A stretch of DNA of 36,821 nucleotides from JAEUPI01 sp044222685 (GCA_044222685.1 JBGAMU010000035.1:1-36821); one strand, 5' to 3'. Positions 16,019 through 22,883 are shown, counted from the first letter of the stretch. Notes: generated by a model not told the origin, from the sequence alone. Numbers and translations: made by a program.

Positions 16019-16033
16019 GCAAGTGCCGTGCCA
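16019..16033 (-). promoter_or_regulatory. Sigma-54 promoter of the nrt-nir-nas operon
   Basis: Minus strand TGGCACGGCACTTGC matches the -24/-12 consensus TGGCAC-N5-TTGC exactly, with correct GG-to-GC spacing. Counting the C at 16019 as -12, transcription should begin near 16007, two bases before the P1 hairpin. Sigma-54 promoters need an enhancer-binding activator such as NtrC, consistent with control by nitrogen limitation. Confidence 0.82.
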
Positions 16034-16095
16034 TGCCGAACCGCCCGGATGGCCGGCGATTTCGGCCTCCGGCGCACCAGGAACGGCGTCGGCGA

Positions 16096-16110
16096 TGGTG
16101 CGTCGCACCA
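16096..16110. promoter_or_regulatory. Perfect dyad TGGTGC-N3-GCACCA upstream of the sigma-54 site
   Basis: TGGTGCGTCGCACCA is a perfect inverted repeat centred about 96 bases before the predicted start, a normal enhancer distance. A further GCACCA half-site lies at 16074-16079. The half-sites resemble those of NtrC (GCACC...GGTGC) but point outward, so NtrC binding is uncertain. It could also be an mRNA hairpin just after nasT, but no T-tract follows. Confidence 0.45.
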
Positions 16111-16138
16111 AAACACAGCGACAGGGCGCGCTGCGCGT

Positions 16139-16768
16139 TCAGCTGAACAGGTCACCCAGTTCGAGCAGGCGGCGCGACACCTCGGCGATCGTCAGGCCCT
16201 GGTTCATCGCGGTCCGCCGCAGGCGCGCATAGGCCTCGGGCTCGCTCAGGCGGTGCTGCTCGATCAGCAGCGCCTTGGCCCGCTCGATCACCACCTGCGC
16301 CTTGCCGCGCTCGAGCCCGCGTGCCGCCAGCGCGCGCAGTTCGCGCTCGTGCTCGAAGCGCGCGAGCGCCACGTCGATCACCGGGCGCACCCGATCCGGC
16401 GCGAGACCGGCCACCACATAGGCCACCACGCCCTGCGCGACGGCCTCGCGCACGTGCGCCGGGTCGTGCTCGTCGGTGAACAGCACGATCGGCCGCGGCG
16501 CATCGCGCGTGGCCCACACCACATGCTCGATCGCATCGCGCGCGCCGCTCTCGGCATCGACCACCAGCACGTCGGGCGCCAGCCGCGCCAGCTGCTCGGT
16601 CAGCCGCGCATCGGCAGCCAGCACGCCGACGACGCGATAGGCCGCCTCGCGCAGGCTGGCCACCAGCAGGCGCAGGCGGTCGGCCTCGGCCCAGCCGTCT
16701 TCGTCGTCGAGGTCGGGCACCGTGGCGGCGGCGGTGATCACCGCCAGCGTCAGGTCTTGGGTGGTCAC
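16139..16768 (-). CDS. nasT: ANTAR-domain antiterminator NasT
   Basis: NasT (209 residues) binds a two-hairpin leader RNA and prevents termination ahead of nitrate assimilation genes. The ANTAR domain occupies about 145-205: GKAQVVIERAKALLIEQHRLSE, then EAYARLRRTAMNQGLTIAEVSRRL. The N-terminal receiver-like domain has a candidate Asp (D71 in DVLVVDAES) but lacks the acidic pair after strand 1 (LAVITAAA) and carries an acidic insertion (about 18-38), so phosphorylation is doubtful. NasT proteins are typically held by the nitrate sensor NasS; no nasS is adjacent. The start is GTG at 16768 with no clear Shine-Dalgarno; a dyad occupies that space. Its RNA target lies just downstream. Confidence 0.9.
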   Translation of the reverse strand: MTTQDLTLAVITAAATVPDLDDEDGWAEADRLRLLVASLREAAYRVVGVLAADARLTEQLARLAPDVLVVDAESGARDAIEHVVWATRDAPRPIVLFTDEHDPAHVREAVAQGVVAYVVAGLAPDRVRPVIDVALARFEHERELRALAARGLERGKAQVVIERAKALLIEQHRLSEPEAYARLRRTAMNQGLTIAEVSRRLLELGDLFS

Positions 16769-16769
16769 C

Positions 16770-16797
16770 GGTGGTGCGCTGCAAGATGTGCACCACC
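16770..16797. promoter_or_regulatory. Inverted repeat abutting the nasT start codon
   Basis: GGTGGTGC and GCACCACC form a perfect 8-base inverted repeat with a 12-base spacer, ending one base before the nasT GTG. It could be an operator or an RNA hairpin hiding the ribosome site. It shares GGTGC/GCACC half-sites with the dyad downstream of nasT. Confidence 0.45.
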
Positions 16798-16829
16798 CGC
16801 CGCGGCCCTGTCGACAAGTTACCGTGCGG

Positions 16830-17540
16830 TTACAGCGTCAACCTGCCCGCAAACACCACCGGACCGGTCGGCGCGCCGGTCGGCGAGCCGCCCACCGGCT
16901 CCACGCTGACCGCCAGCGCCGAGGTGGCGCGCGCGTCGAGCACGTTCTTCGGCAGCCGGTCGCGTGCGATCACGGTCGCCCCGCTGCTCGAGATCAGGCC
17001 GAGCGAACGCGGCGCGCCCTGCGGCGGCACGGCCCACAGCTCGAGCACACGGTCGGAGGGGGTCGCCACCGGTGCCAGCGGCCGCGCCACCAGTGCGCGG
17101 CCGTCGGCGTTGAAGCTGGCGACGATGGTGCCGCCGCCCTGCGGCGCATCGCCGGTGGCCTGCAGCACGATGACGATCGGCGGCGGCAGCTCGCCCGGCA
17201 GCGTGGCCAGCAGCGCGAAGGCGAGCGCGGCCACCGTGGCAACACCCGACAGCGCGCGCCACGGTGCGAGACGCTGCCACCATGGCGCGGCGCCCGGCGA
17301 CGCCACCGGCTGCGGCCACAGCCGCTGCTCGATGCCGCGCCACACGCGCGCCGGCGGCGTCTGCGGCGCCACCACGACGGTCAGCGGCAGCAGCCGGTCC
17401 TGCCAGCGCCGCACGGCCTCGCGCAGCTCGGGGTGCGCGGGCAGCAGGGCCTCGAAGCGGCGGCGCGCACGGCCGCGCAGCGTGCCGGCCACGTAGTCGG
17501 CAGCCAGTGCGTCGGCGCGGTCGGTGCGGGCGTAGTCCAT
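16830..17540 (-). CDS. RskA-like anti-sigma factor
   Basis: This 236-residue protein has an N-terminal anti-sigma helix bundle (about 1-50, with LAADYVAGTLRGRARRRFEALL and LREAVRRWQDRL), one membrane span at about 96-114 (ALSGVATVAALAFALLATLP) and a periplasmic domain containing ALAVSVEPVGGSPTGAPTGPV near the C-terminus, typical of RskA (anti-sigma-K). Such proteins hold an ECF sigma factor at the membrane and release it by proteolysis. No HxxxCxxC zinc motif is present, as expected for RskA. The partner sigma gene lies 81 bases upstream on the same strand, separated by a repeat element. The signal sensed is unknown. Confidence 0.87.
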   Translation of the reverse strand: MDYARTDRADALAADYVAGTLRGRARRRFEALLPAHPELREAVRRWQDRLLPLTVVVAPQTPPARVWRGIEQRLWPQPVASPGAAPWWQRLAPWRALSGVATVAALAFALLATLPGELPPPIVIVLQATGDAPQGGGTIVASFNADGRALVARPLAPVATPSDRVLELWAVPPQGAPRSLGLISSSGATVIARDRLPKNVLDARATSALAVSVEPVGGSPTGAPTGPVVFAGRLTL

Positions 17541-17620
17541 GTCAGTACCGCCCGGCCGCCTGCGGGGACTGACGCGCCCCTCGGGGGCCGCGAACGAAGT
17601 GAGCTTGGGGCTGTTTCATC
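17541..17620. repeat. GC-rich intergenic repeat, copy B
   Basis: The sigma/anti-sigma spacer contains CCGCCCGGCCGCC, then GCGCCCCTCGGGGGCCGCGA and AAGTGAGCTTGGGGCTGTTTC. The order and much of the sequence match copy A at 10275-10343, and the CCCCTCGGGG core can form a hairpin. It again sits inside an operon between two cotranscribed genes. Confidence 0.6.
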
Positions 17621-17621
17621 T

Positions 17622-18275
17622 TCAACCCCGCGCCGTGCCGTCGAGCGCGACCTGGTCGCGCTGCGCGGCGCGTTCGAGGCAGTCCTTCAGCGACGACAGC
17701 GCGCGCCGCACCCAGCTCTTCACCGTGCCGAGCGGCTGGCGCAGGTGCTCGGCCACTTCGGCATGCGACAGGCCGTCGAAGAACGCGAGCGCCAGGCTCT
17801 GCCGCTGCACCGGCGTCAACGCCTGCATGCAGCTGCCGAGCTGGCGCGCGTCGCTGGCGGCGACCAGCAGCTCCGGCGGGCCGGGTGAATCGTCGGCGAG
17901 TTGCTGGTCGAGACCCGGCCGGTCGTCATCGTCGTCGTCGCGATGCAGGCTTTCCAGGCGCGGCTGGGTCTGCGCACGGCGCAAGCTGTCGATCGCCTTG
18001 TTGCGCGCGATGCTGGTCAGCCAGGTCATCGGCTGCGACTGTGCGGCGTCGAAGCTGCCGATCGCCTTCCAGGCGCTGACATAAACCTCCTGCAACAGGT
18101 CTTCGGCCAGCGCGCGGTCGCGCTGGATGCGCAGCACCACGGCGAAGAGATGGCCGCTGGTCAGCTCGTACAGCCGCGCGAAGGCGGCGCGTTCGCCGAG
18201 GGCGGCGCGCGCGATCAGTTGCGCCAGCTCGTGGCTGCGTTCGCTCCAGGCGCTGCGGGGTGTGCTGGTGTTCAT
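17622..18275 (-). CDS. ECF-type RNA polymerase sigma factor
   Basis: A 217-residue sigma-70 family protein with region 2 at about 35-102 (RLYELTSGHLFAVVLRI, DLLQEVYVSAWK, TWLTSIARNKAIDSLRR) and region 4 at about 148-200 (LTPVQRQSLALAFFDGLSHAEVAEHL, GTVKSWVRRALSSLK). A linker containing six consecutive Asp residues (113-118) joins them. With the downstream RskA-like membrane protein it forms a SigK/RskA-type signalling pair. Its regulon cannot be read here. It is divergent from purU with a 40-base gap, so the promoters nearly touch. Confidence 0.92.
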   Translation of the reverse strand: MNTSTPRSAWSERSHELAQLIARAALGERAAFARLYELTSGHLFAVVLRIQRDRALAEDLLQEVYVSAWKAIGSFDAAQSQPMTWLTSIARNKAIDSLRRAQTQPRLESLHRDDDDDDRPGLDQQLADDSPGPPELLVAASDARQLGSCMQALTPVQRQSLALAFFDGLSHAEVAEHLRQPLGTVKSWVRRALSSLKDCLERAAQRDQVALDGTARG

Positions 18276-18301
18276 GTCCGATGTCGTCGTGTCGGGCTGC
18301 C

Positions 18302-18307
18302 TACAAT
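18302..18307 (+). promoter_or_regulatory. Candidate -10 box for purU
   Basis: TACAAT lies only eight bases before the purU ATG, which would give a very short or leaderless transcript. I see no convincing -35 hexamer. Confidence 0.35.
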
Positions 18308-18315
18308 GCCGGCCG

Positions 18316-19200
18316 ATGCCGCGTCTTCATGAACTCGTCCTCACCCTGTCGTGCGCCGACACCCCGGGCATCGTGCATGCCGTGTCGGGCCTGTTGTATC
18401 AGGCCGGCTGCAACATCGTCGACTCGCAGCAGTTCGGCGACCTCGACGGCGACGACGCGACCGGCCTGTTCTTCATGCGCGTGCACTTCCGCGCGCCCGA
18501 GCAGCTGAGCGACGTGGCCACGCTGGAGCGCCTGTTCGGCCACGCGCGGCAGCAATATCGCATGGCGCTGGCCTTCCACGCGCTGTCGGTGCGCCCGCGA
18601 CTGCTGCTGATGGTGAGCCAGCACGGCCATTGCCTGAACGACCTGCTGTACCGCTGGAAGAGCGGGCAGCTCGAGGTCGACATCGTCGCGGTGGTGTCCA
18701 ACCATGCGGCGCTCGGCGACCTGGTGGCGAGCTACCGCGTGCCGTTCCACCACTTCGCGCTGCCGCCGGGCGCCGGCGGCGAGGCCAAGCAGGCGCAGGA
18801 GGCGCGCGTGGCGGCGTTGATCGAGCAGGAGGGCGTCGATCTCGTCGTGCTGGCGCGCTACATGCAGATCCTGTCGGCCGACTTCTGCCGCCAGCTGGCC
18901 GGCCGCGCCATCAACATCCACCACAGCTTCCTGCCCAGCTTCAAGGGCGCACGGCCGTACGCGCAGGCCCACGCGCGCGGCGTCAAGCTGATCGGCGCGA
19001 CCGCCCACTACGTGACGGCCGACCTCGACGAAGGGCCGATCATCGAGCAGGACGTGGCGCGTGTCGACCACACCCACTCGGCCGACGAGATGACGGCGGC
19101 CGGCCGCGACGTCGAATGCCAGGTGCTGGCGCGCGCGGTGCGCTGGCACACCGAACACCGGGTGCTGGCCAACGGGCACAAGACGGTGGTCTTCCGCTGA
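18316..19200 (+). CDS. purU: Formyltetrahydrofolate deformylase
   Basis: PurU hydrolyses 10-formyl-tetrahydrofolate to formate and tetrahydrofolate, balancing one-carbon pools and supplying formate for PurT. The 294-residue protein has an N-terminal ACT domain (VLTLSCADTPGIVHAVSGLL, 8-27) and a formyl-transferase domain. The catalytic triad is N200 and H202 in INIHHSFLPSFKG, and D238 in HYVTADLDEGPII. The ATG at 18316 begins the ACT domain directly; an upstream opening would overlap the divergent sigma gene. The next gene follows after nine bases. Confidence 0.96.
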   Translation: MPRLHELVLTLSCADTPGIVHAVSGLLYQAGCNIVDSQQFGDLDGDDATGLFFMRVHFRAPEQLSDVATLERLFGHARQQYRMALAFHALSVRPRLLLMVSQHGHCLNDLLYRWKSGQLEVDIVAVVSNHAALGDLVASYRVPFHHFALPPGAGGEAKQAQEARVAALIEQEGVDLVVLARYMQILSADFCRQLAGRAINIHHSFLPSFKGARPYAQAHARGVKLIGATAHYVTADLDEGPIIEQDVARVDHTHSADEMTAAGRDVECQVLARAVRWHTEHRVLANGHKTVVFR

Positions 19201-19209
19201 AATCGCGCC

Positions 19210-19668
19210 ATGGCCGCGCCACCCGCCAAGACCGCCCACCTGCTGTCGTCGCCCGATGACGTGGAGACGCAGTTCTACGACGCGCTGCGCGAGGGCGACA
19301 TCGACAAGCTGATGGCCGCCTGGTCGGACGACGACGACATCGTCTGCGTGCACCCCGGCGGCCCGCGGGTGATCGGCGCGCGCGCGATCCGCGCCTCGTT
19401 CGAGGCCATCTTCGCCAACGGCGGCATCCCGGTGCAGACCGACCATGTGCACCGCGTGCGCTCGCTCGACGCGGCAATCCACAGCGTGGTCGAGTCGATC
19501 GCGATGCCGTCGCCCGACGGGCTGCAGCAGGCTCACGTGGTGGCGACCAACGTCTTCGTCAAGTCGACGCAAGGCTGGCGCATCGTGGCCCACCATGCGA
19601 GCCCCGGCGAAGAGGCGGCGCGGGCCGCAGCGGGCGCGGCGCTCGACGCGCCCTCGACGCTGCATTGA
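19210..19668 (+). CDS. NTF2-fold / SnoaL-like protein
   Basis: The 152-residue protein has the calcium/calmodulin-kinase-association or DUF4440 variant of the NTF2 cone fold: VETQFYDALREGDIDKLMAAWSDDDDIVCVHPGG, then RAIRASFEAIFANGG, and the closing WRIVAHHASPG. Some relatives are enzymes, others binding proteins. The conserved W and the DIVCVHPGG segment are visible but no catalytic role can be assigned. It sits between purU and a hydrolase, and its stop overlaps the start of the hydrolase gene, so the three genes probably form an operon. Confidence 0.82.
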   Translation: MAAPPAKTAHLLSSPDDVETQFYDALREGDIDKLMAAWSDDDDIVCVHPGGPRVIGARAIRASFEAIFANGGIPVQTDHVHRVRSLDAAIHSVVESIAMPSPDGLQQAHVVATNVFVKSTQGWRIVAHHASPGEEAARAAAGAALDAPSTLH

Positions 19669-20666
19669 CTCGCGCACGCGCCGCCGGCCCGCTGCCGGAG
19701 CTGAACTACCACGCGCCCTGGTGGCTGCCCGGCGGGCAGGCGCAGACGATCTGGCCGGCCGTCGCATCACGCCGCCCCCAGGGCGTGCCGCCGCTGCGCC
19801 GCGAGCGCTGGACGGCGCCCGACGGCGACTTCGTCGACGTCGACTTCCTCGACGGCGGTGACGCCAGCGCGCCGATGCTGGTGCTGTTCCACGGGCTCGA
19901 GGGTTCGTCGCGCAGCCACTATGCCCAGGCCTTCGCGCACTGGGCGCACGACGCCGGCTGGCGCTTCGCGATCCCGCACTTCCGCGGCTGCTCGGGCGAG
20001 CTGAACCTCGGCCCGCGCGCCTACCACTCGGGCGACTTCGAGGAGATCGGCTGGCTGCTCGGCCGCCTGCGCCAGCGCGCCGGCGTGGCGTTGCACGCGG
20101 TGGGCATCTCGCTCGGCGGCAACGCGCTGCTGCGCTGGGCGCAGGAGTCCGGCGCCACGGCCGCCGCCACCGCCCACGCAGTCGCCGCCGTGTGCTCGCC
20201 GATCGACCTGGCGGCCGGCGGCCGCGCCATCGGCGAGGGCTTCAACCGGCTGGTCTACACGCGCATGTTCCTGCGCACGATGAAGCCCAAGGCGCTGGCC
20301 AAGCTGGCGCAGCACCCGGGCCTGTTCGACCGCGCCCGCCTGCTGGCCGCGCGCAACCTGTACGAGTTCGACGACGTGTTCACCGCGCCGCTGCACGGCT
20401 TTCGCGACACCGACGACTACTGGGCGCGCGCGTCGGCCAAACCGCACTTGCGCCGCATCGCCATTCCGGCGCTGCTGGTCAACGCGCTGAACGATCCGTT
20501 CGTGCCGGGCGCCAGCCTGCCGGCGCCGGGCGCCGACGTCGGCCGCCACGTCACGCTGTGGCAGCCCGCGCACGGCGGCCACGTCGGTTTTCCGGGCGGC
20601 GGCTTTCCCGGCCACGTGATGACCCTGCCCGAGTCGGTGATGGGCTGGCTGCGCGCGCACGGCTGA
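19665..20666 (+). CDS. Alpha/beta hydrolase, YheT (ABHD1/3) family
   Basis: A 333-residue hydrolase with the YheT pattern: PWWLPGGQAQTIWPA near the N-terminus, LFHGLEGSSRSHYAQAF (oxyanion region), FRGCSGELN, and nucleophile elbow GISLGGN with S149. Acid and base are probably D277 (NALNDPF) and H306 (HGGHVGF). Eukaryotic relatives are lipases or phospholipases, while the bacterial substrate is unknown. The start is probably TTG at 19665, overlapping the previous stop. It gives the usual N-terminal length, and I see no upstream alternative. Confidence 0.88.
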   Translation: MTRARAAGPLPELNYHAPWWLPGGQAQTIWPAVASRRPQGVPPLRRERWTAPDGDFVDVDFLDGGDASAPMLVLFHGLEGSSRSHYAQAFAHWAHDAGWRFAIPHFRGCSGELNLGPRAYHSGDFEEIGWLLGRLRQRAGVALHAVGISLGGNALLRWAQESGATAAATAHAVAAVCSPIDLAAGGRAIGEGFNRLVYTRMFLRTMKPKALAKLAQHPGLFDRARLLAARNLYEFDDVFTAPLHGFRDTDDYWARASAKPHLRRIAIPALLVNALNDPFVPGASLPAPGADVGRHVTLWQPAHGGHVGFPGGGFPGHVMTLPESVMGWLRAHG

Positions 20667-20681
20667 GCTAAGGTCGGCGCC

Positions 20682-21224
20682 GTGGACGAGATCGTCAAGG
20701 CGGCGCTGAAGAAGTGGCCCCACGTGCCGCACTGCGTGGGCTGGCTGGCGCTGGACGCGCGCGGCAACTGGACGATGCGCGACGAACGCGTGCAGCGCGC
20801 GGGGCCCTATCCGCAGGTCAAGGGCAGCCCCATCCGCCACGACAAGCTGGTCGACTTCATCCAGCGCAACTACGAGCACGACGCGCAGGGCTGCTGGTTC
20901 TTCCAGAACGGGCCGCAGCGCGTCTACGTCGAGCTCGAGGCGGCGCCGCTGGTCTGGCGTCTGCAGTGGCGCGGCGACGTGCTGGTGGTGGCCAGCCATG
21001 CCGGGCACCGGCCGGCGCGGCTCACGCCCTGGCTCGACGAGCACGGGCGCCTGTTCCTCGACAGCGAGCAGGGCCTGGGCATCGTGCATACGCTGGACAT
21101 GCTGGAGGCCGCGCGCGCGGTCGAGTCGGGTGTGTGGTCGCCCGCCGAGCTGCCGTTCGCGCAGATGCCGCAGCGCTTCGGCTACGTGCTGAGCCCGCAG
21201 CAGGCGCAGCCGGCCGCGGCCTGA
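20682..21224 (+). CDS. Conserved hypothetical protein, Burkholderiales type
   Basis: The 180-residue protein starts at GTG (MDEIVKAALKKWPHVPHCVGWLALD) and has RGNWTMRDER, KGSPIRHDKLVDFIQRNY, GCWFFQNGPQRVYVELE and PWLDEHGRLFLDSEQGLGIVHTLDM. It looks like a compact soluble domain rich in W, H and acidic residues. I recall similar uncharacterised proteins in Betaproteobacteria but cannot give a function. It begins 15 bases after the YheT-like gene and ends the purU run. A GC-rich perfect palindrome downstream probably terminates it. Confidence 0.75.
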   Translation: MDEIVKAALKKWPHVPHCVGWLALDARGNWTMRDERVQRAGPYPQVKGSPIRHDKLVDFIQRNYEHDAQGCWFFQNGPQRVYVELEAAPLVWRLQWRGDVLVVASHAGHRPARLTPWLDEHGRLFLDSEQGLGIVHTLDMLEAARAVESGVWSPAELPFAQMPQRFGYVLSPQQAQPAAA

Positions 21225-21379
21225 GGCGGCGGCCACGGCGATCCTTCGGCGACGACAACGCAGCTGCACACGAGCCTCCCGGGCCTGCCGGCGGCGGCCC
21301 TGGTCGAGGTCTACGCGGGGCCTGGCGCAGCGGATGCAGCGCACTGCCCCCCAAACGATGTGGTGCCGCCACAAACGAC

Positions 21380-21403
21380 ACGGCCGACCCCGGGGTCGGC
21401 CGT
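21380..21403. terminator. Bidirectional terminator palindrome
   Basis: A perfect GC-rich palindrome with arms CGGCCGACCCC and GGGGTCGGCCG lies at 21381-21402, extended by an A-T pair. It sits in the 207-base gap between convergent genes. On the minus strand GTGTCGTTTGTGG follows, a modest T-rich tail serving the cytochrome gene. Nothing else is evident in this gap. Confidence 0.65.
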
Positions 21404-21431
21404 TGCAGCGGGCGCGACGGCGCCGGCGCGG

Positions 21432-21971
21432 CTACTTGGCGGCGCTGGCCGCCGGCGCCGGCGCCTTGGGCTCTTCGAGCTTGCCGCCCGACTTGTTGGC
21501 CAGATAGACCACGGCGCGGCCGATCTCGAAGTCGCTGAAGTCGCCGCCGCCCTGCGCCGCCATGTTGCCCTTGCCCTTGAGCGCCGAGGTGAGCAGCGCC
21601 TCGTAGCCGGTCTTCAGGCGCGGCGCCCAGGCCGCCTCGTCACCCAGCTTGGGTGCGCCGGCGGCGCCGGTGGCATGGCAGGCGGTGCACTGGACCTGGA
21701 ACACCTGCTCGCCCGACTTCATCGACTTCACGTCGTTGACGTCCTTGTATTCCGACAGGCCGATCTTCTGGATGCGCCGCGCCACCGACTCGTCCGTCAT
21801 GGCGTCGCTGCCGGCGCTGGGCTTGGTGCCCCAGGCGACGAAGTTGATCAGCATGATGATGATGATCACCGGCACCACGAACGAGGCCACCACGACGGCC
21901 ATCAGCTGCTTGGGCGTGCGGATGAAACCCTCGTGCGATTCTTCTTCTTGTGAATGCGTGGCGTCGCTCAT
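21432..21971 (-). CDS. Membrane-anchored c-type cytochrome (c5 family)
   Basis: The 179-residue protein has a cytoplasmic N-terminus (SDATHSQEEES...), one membrane anchor at about 23-46 (PKQLMAVVVASFVVPVIIII) and a periplasmic cytochrome domain. Haem is attached at CTACH (95-99), and the axial Met is probably M137 in KGKGNMAAQGG. A Pro/Ala-rich tail (EEPKAPAPAAS) follows. It is a class I, c5-like electron carrier probably serving a terminal oxidase or reductase. The start at 21971 gives the usual tail-anchor form; an opening further upstream passes through a repeat element. TATAAT on the minus strand at 22056-22051 is a likely -10. Confidence 0.9.
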   Translation of the reverse strand: MSDATHSQEEESHEGFIRTPKQLMAVVVASFVVPVIIIIMLINFVAWGTKPSAGSDAMTDESVARRIQKIGLSEYKDVNDVKSMKSGEQVFQVQCTACHATGAAGAPKLGDEAAWAPRLKTGYEALLTSALKGKGNMAAQGGGDFSDFEIGRAVVYLANKSGGKLEEPKAPAPAASAAK

Positions 21972-21983
21972 GGGTGTGTCTCG

Positions 21984-22045
21984 AACCTCGGGCTGCTTCG
22001 AAGGGCCGCGCAGCGGCCTGGACGCGCCCCTGGGAGCGCAAAGCC
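21984..22045. repeat. GC-rich intergenic repeat, copy C (degenerate)
   Basis: GAAGGGCCGCGCAGCGGCC followed by GGACGCGCCCCTGGGAGCGCA resembles copies A (10275-10343) and B (17541-17620) in order of blocks, but is more diverged. It lies between the candidate promoter and start codon of the cytochrome gene, so it would be transcribed as 5' leader. Confidence 0.45.
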
Positions 22046-22050
22046 GGGCG

Positions 22051-22056
22051 ATTATA
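22051..22056 (-). promoter_or_regulatory. Candidate -10 box of the cytochrome gene
   Basis: ATTATA on the plus strand reads TATAAT on the minus strand, about 80 bases before the cytochrome start codon. AT-rich hexamers are rare in this window. No clear -35 is visible. Confidence 0.4.
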
Positions 22057-22098
22057 GCGATGGGCCTGCATCGCCCCGGGGTCGCCGCGAAGGGCTGG

Positions 22099-22115
22099 GT
22101 GCGGCAGCGCACCGA
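22099..22115 (+). promoter_or_regulatory. Dyad GTGCG-GCAG-CGCAC (island motif, site 1)
   Basis: GTGCGGCAGCGCACCGA is a perfect GTKCG-N4-CGMAC dyad with the CCGA flank seen at other sites. It lies in the 326-base gap between the divergent cytochrome and DUF1003 genes, 182 bases before the DUF1003 start. Confidence 0.55.
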
Positions 22116-22139
22116 CGGTGGTCGAGCCAGTGCCGATAA

Positions 22140-22250
22140 AGGGGCAGCCGGTGCGGACTTTCCTTGATCGGCTGGTTCGGCATCCGCGGCATCGGCTCGG
22201 TCATCCATCTGCTGTTCGCGCTGCGCCACGGGCTCGATCCGCGCGTCGCA
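22140..22250 (+). pseudogene. Relic of a NhaP-type Na+/H+ antiporter C-terminus
   Basis: After an in-frame TAA at 22137-22139 this frame reads LIGWFGIRGIGSVIHLLFAL and then RHGL, which is the characteristic last-helix signature of NhaP/CPA1 antiporters (usual form WFGIRGIGS followed by YYL and a His-Gly-Leu). Nothing upstream resembles the other eleven helices: the preceding 90 bases carry the dyad site and the stop. The frame runs on past the relic out of frame with the DUF1003 gene. It is therefore most likely a decayed remnant. A chance resemblance is unlikely given the length of the match. Confidence 0.6.
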
Positions 22251-22297
22251 CAGGCACTGCTTCCCACGCGCCTGAAGCGCCCGACCCAGGACACACG

Positions 22298-22873
22298 ATG
22301 CACAAAGCCGACGACATCGCCGCCAAGCTGTTGGGACTGCCGTTCGATGCGCTCGACGCGCGAGCGCAGAAGGTGGCGCGCCACATGGCAGGGCGCAAGC
22401 CGATCGCGCGCGACATCGCCCGCGAATTCACCGCCACGCCTTCGACCCGGGGCCAGCGTGCCGCCGATGCCGTGGCGTCATTCGGCGGTTCCTGGACCTT
22501 CGTGGGGTTGTTCGCCGCGGCGCTGCTGGCTTGGGTGGCGCTCAACGCGGCGCTGCTGGCCTCTCAGGGGGCCACCTTCGACCCCTACCCGTACATCCTG
22601 CTCAACCTGTTCCTGTCGATGCTGGCGGCGGTGCAGGCGCCGATCATCCTGATGTCGCAGAACCGCCAGGCGCAGAAGGATCGGCTCGGCGCCGAGCACG
22701 ACTACGAGGTCAACCTGAAGGCGGAACTCGAGATCATGCTGCTGCACGACAAGCTTGACGAGCTGCGCCAGACGCAGTGGCAGGAGCTGCTGTCGATGCA
22801 GAGCAGGCAGCTTGAACTGCTGTCTGCTCTGCTCGCGACGCAGTCAGCCTCAACGGGCGCGCCCGGCCGTTGA
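22298..22873 (+). CDS. DUF1003 membrane protein
   Basis: The 191-residue protein has the DUF1003 layout: a soluble N-terminus, ADAVASFGGSWTFVGLF leading into a first span (about 67-88), FDPYPYILLNLFLSMLAAVQ forming the second (about 99-119), then the conserved SQNRQAQKDRLGAEHDYEVN and KAELEIMLLHDKLDEL, and a probable coiled coil to residue 180. The function of the family is unknown. The ATG at 22298 is preferred over an upstream opening, which would add a Pro/Arg-rich stretch. It follows the antiporter relic and dyad site 1. Confidence 0.87.
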   Translation: MHKADDIAAKLLGLPFDALDARAQKVARHMAGRKPIARDIAREFTATPSTRGQRAADAVASFGGSWTFVGLFAAALLAWVALNAALLASQGATFDPYPYILLNLFLSMLAAVQAPIILMSQNRQAQKDRLGAEHDYEVNLKAELEIMLLHDKLDELRQTQWQELLSMQSRQLELLSALLATQSASTGAPGR

Positions 22874-22883
22874 CGCAGGGTCT

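Noticed and set aside
16096..16110. Canonical NtrC binding site
   Set aside because: The NtrC consensus is GCACC-N5-GGTGC; here the half-sites are in the reverse order with 3-base spacing, so it is listed only as an unassigned dyad.
22118..22297. Longer N-terminus of the DUF1003 protein
   Set aside because: The upstream extension is Pro/Arg-rich, out of frame with the antiporter relic, and family members start near MHKADDIAAK-like sequence.
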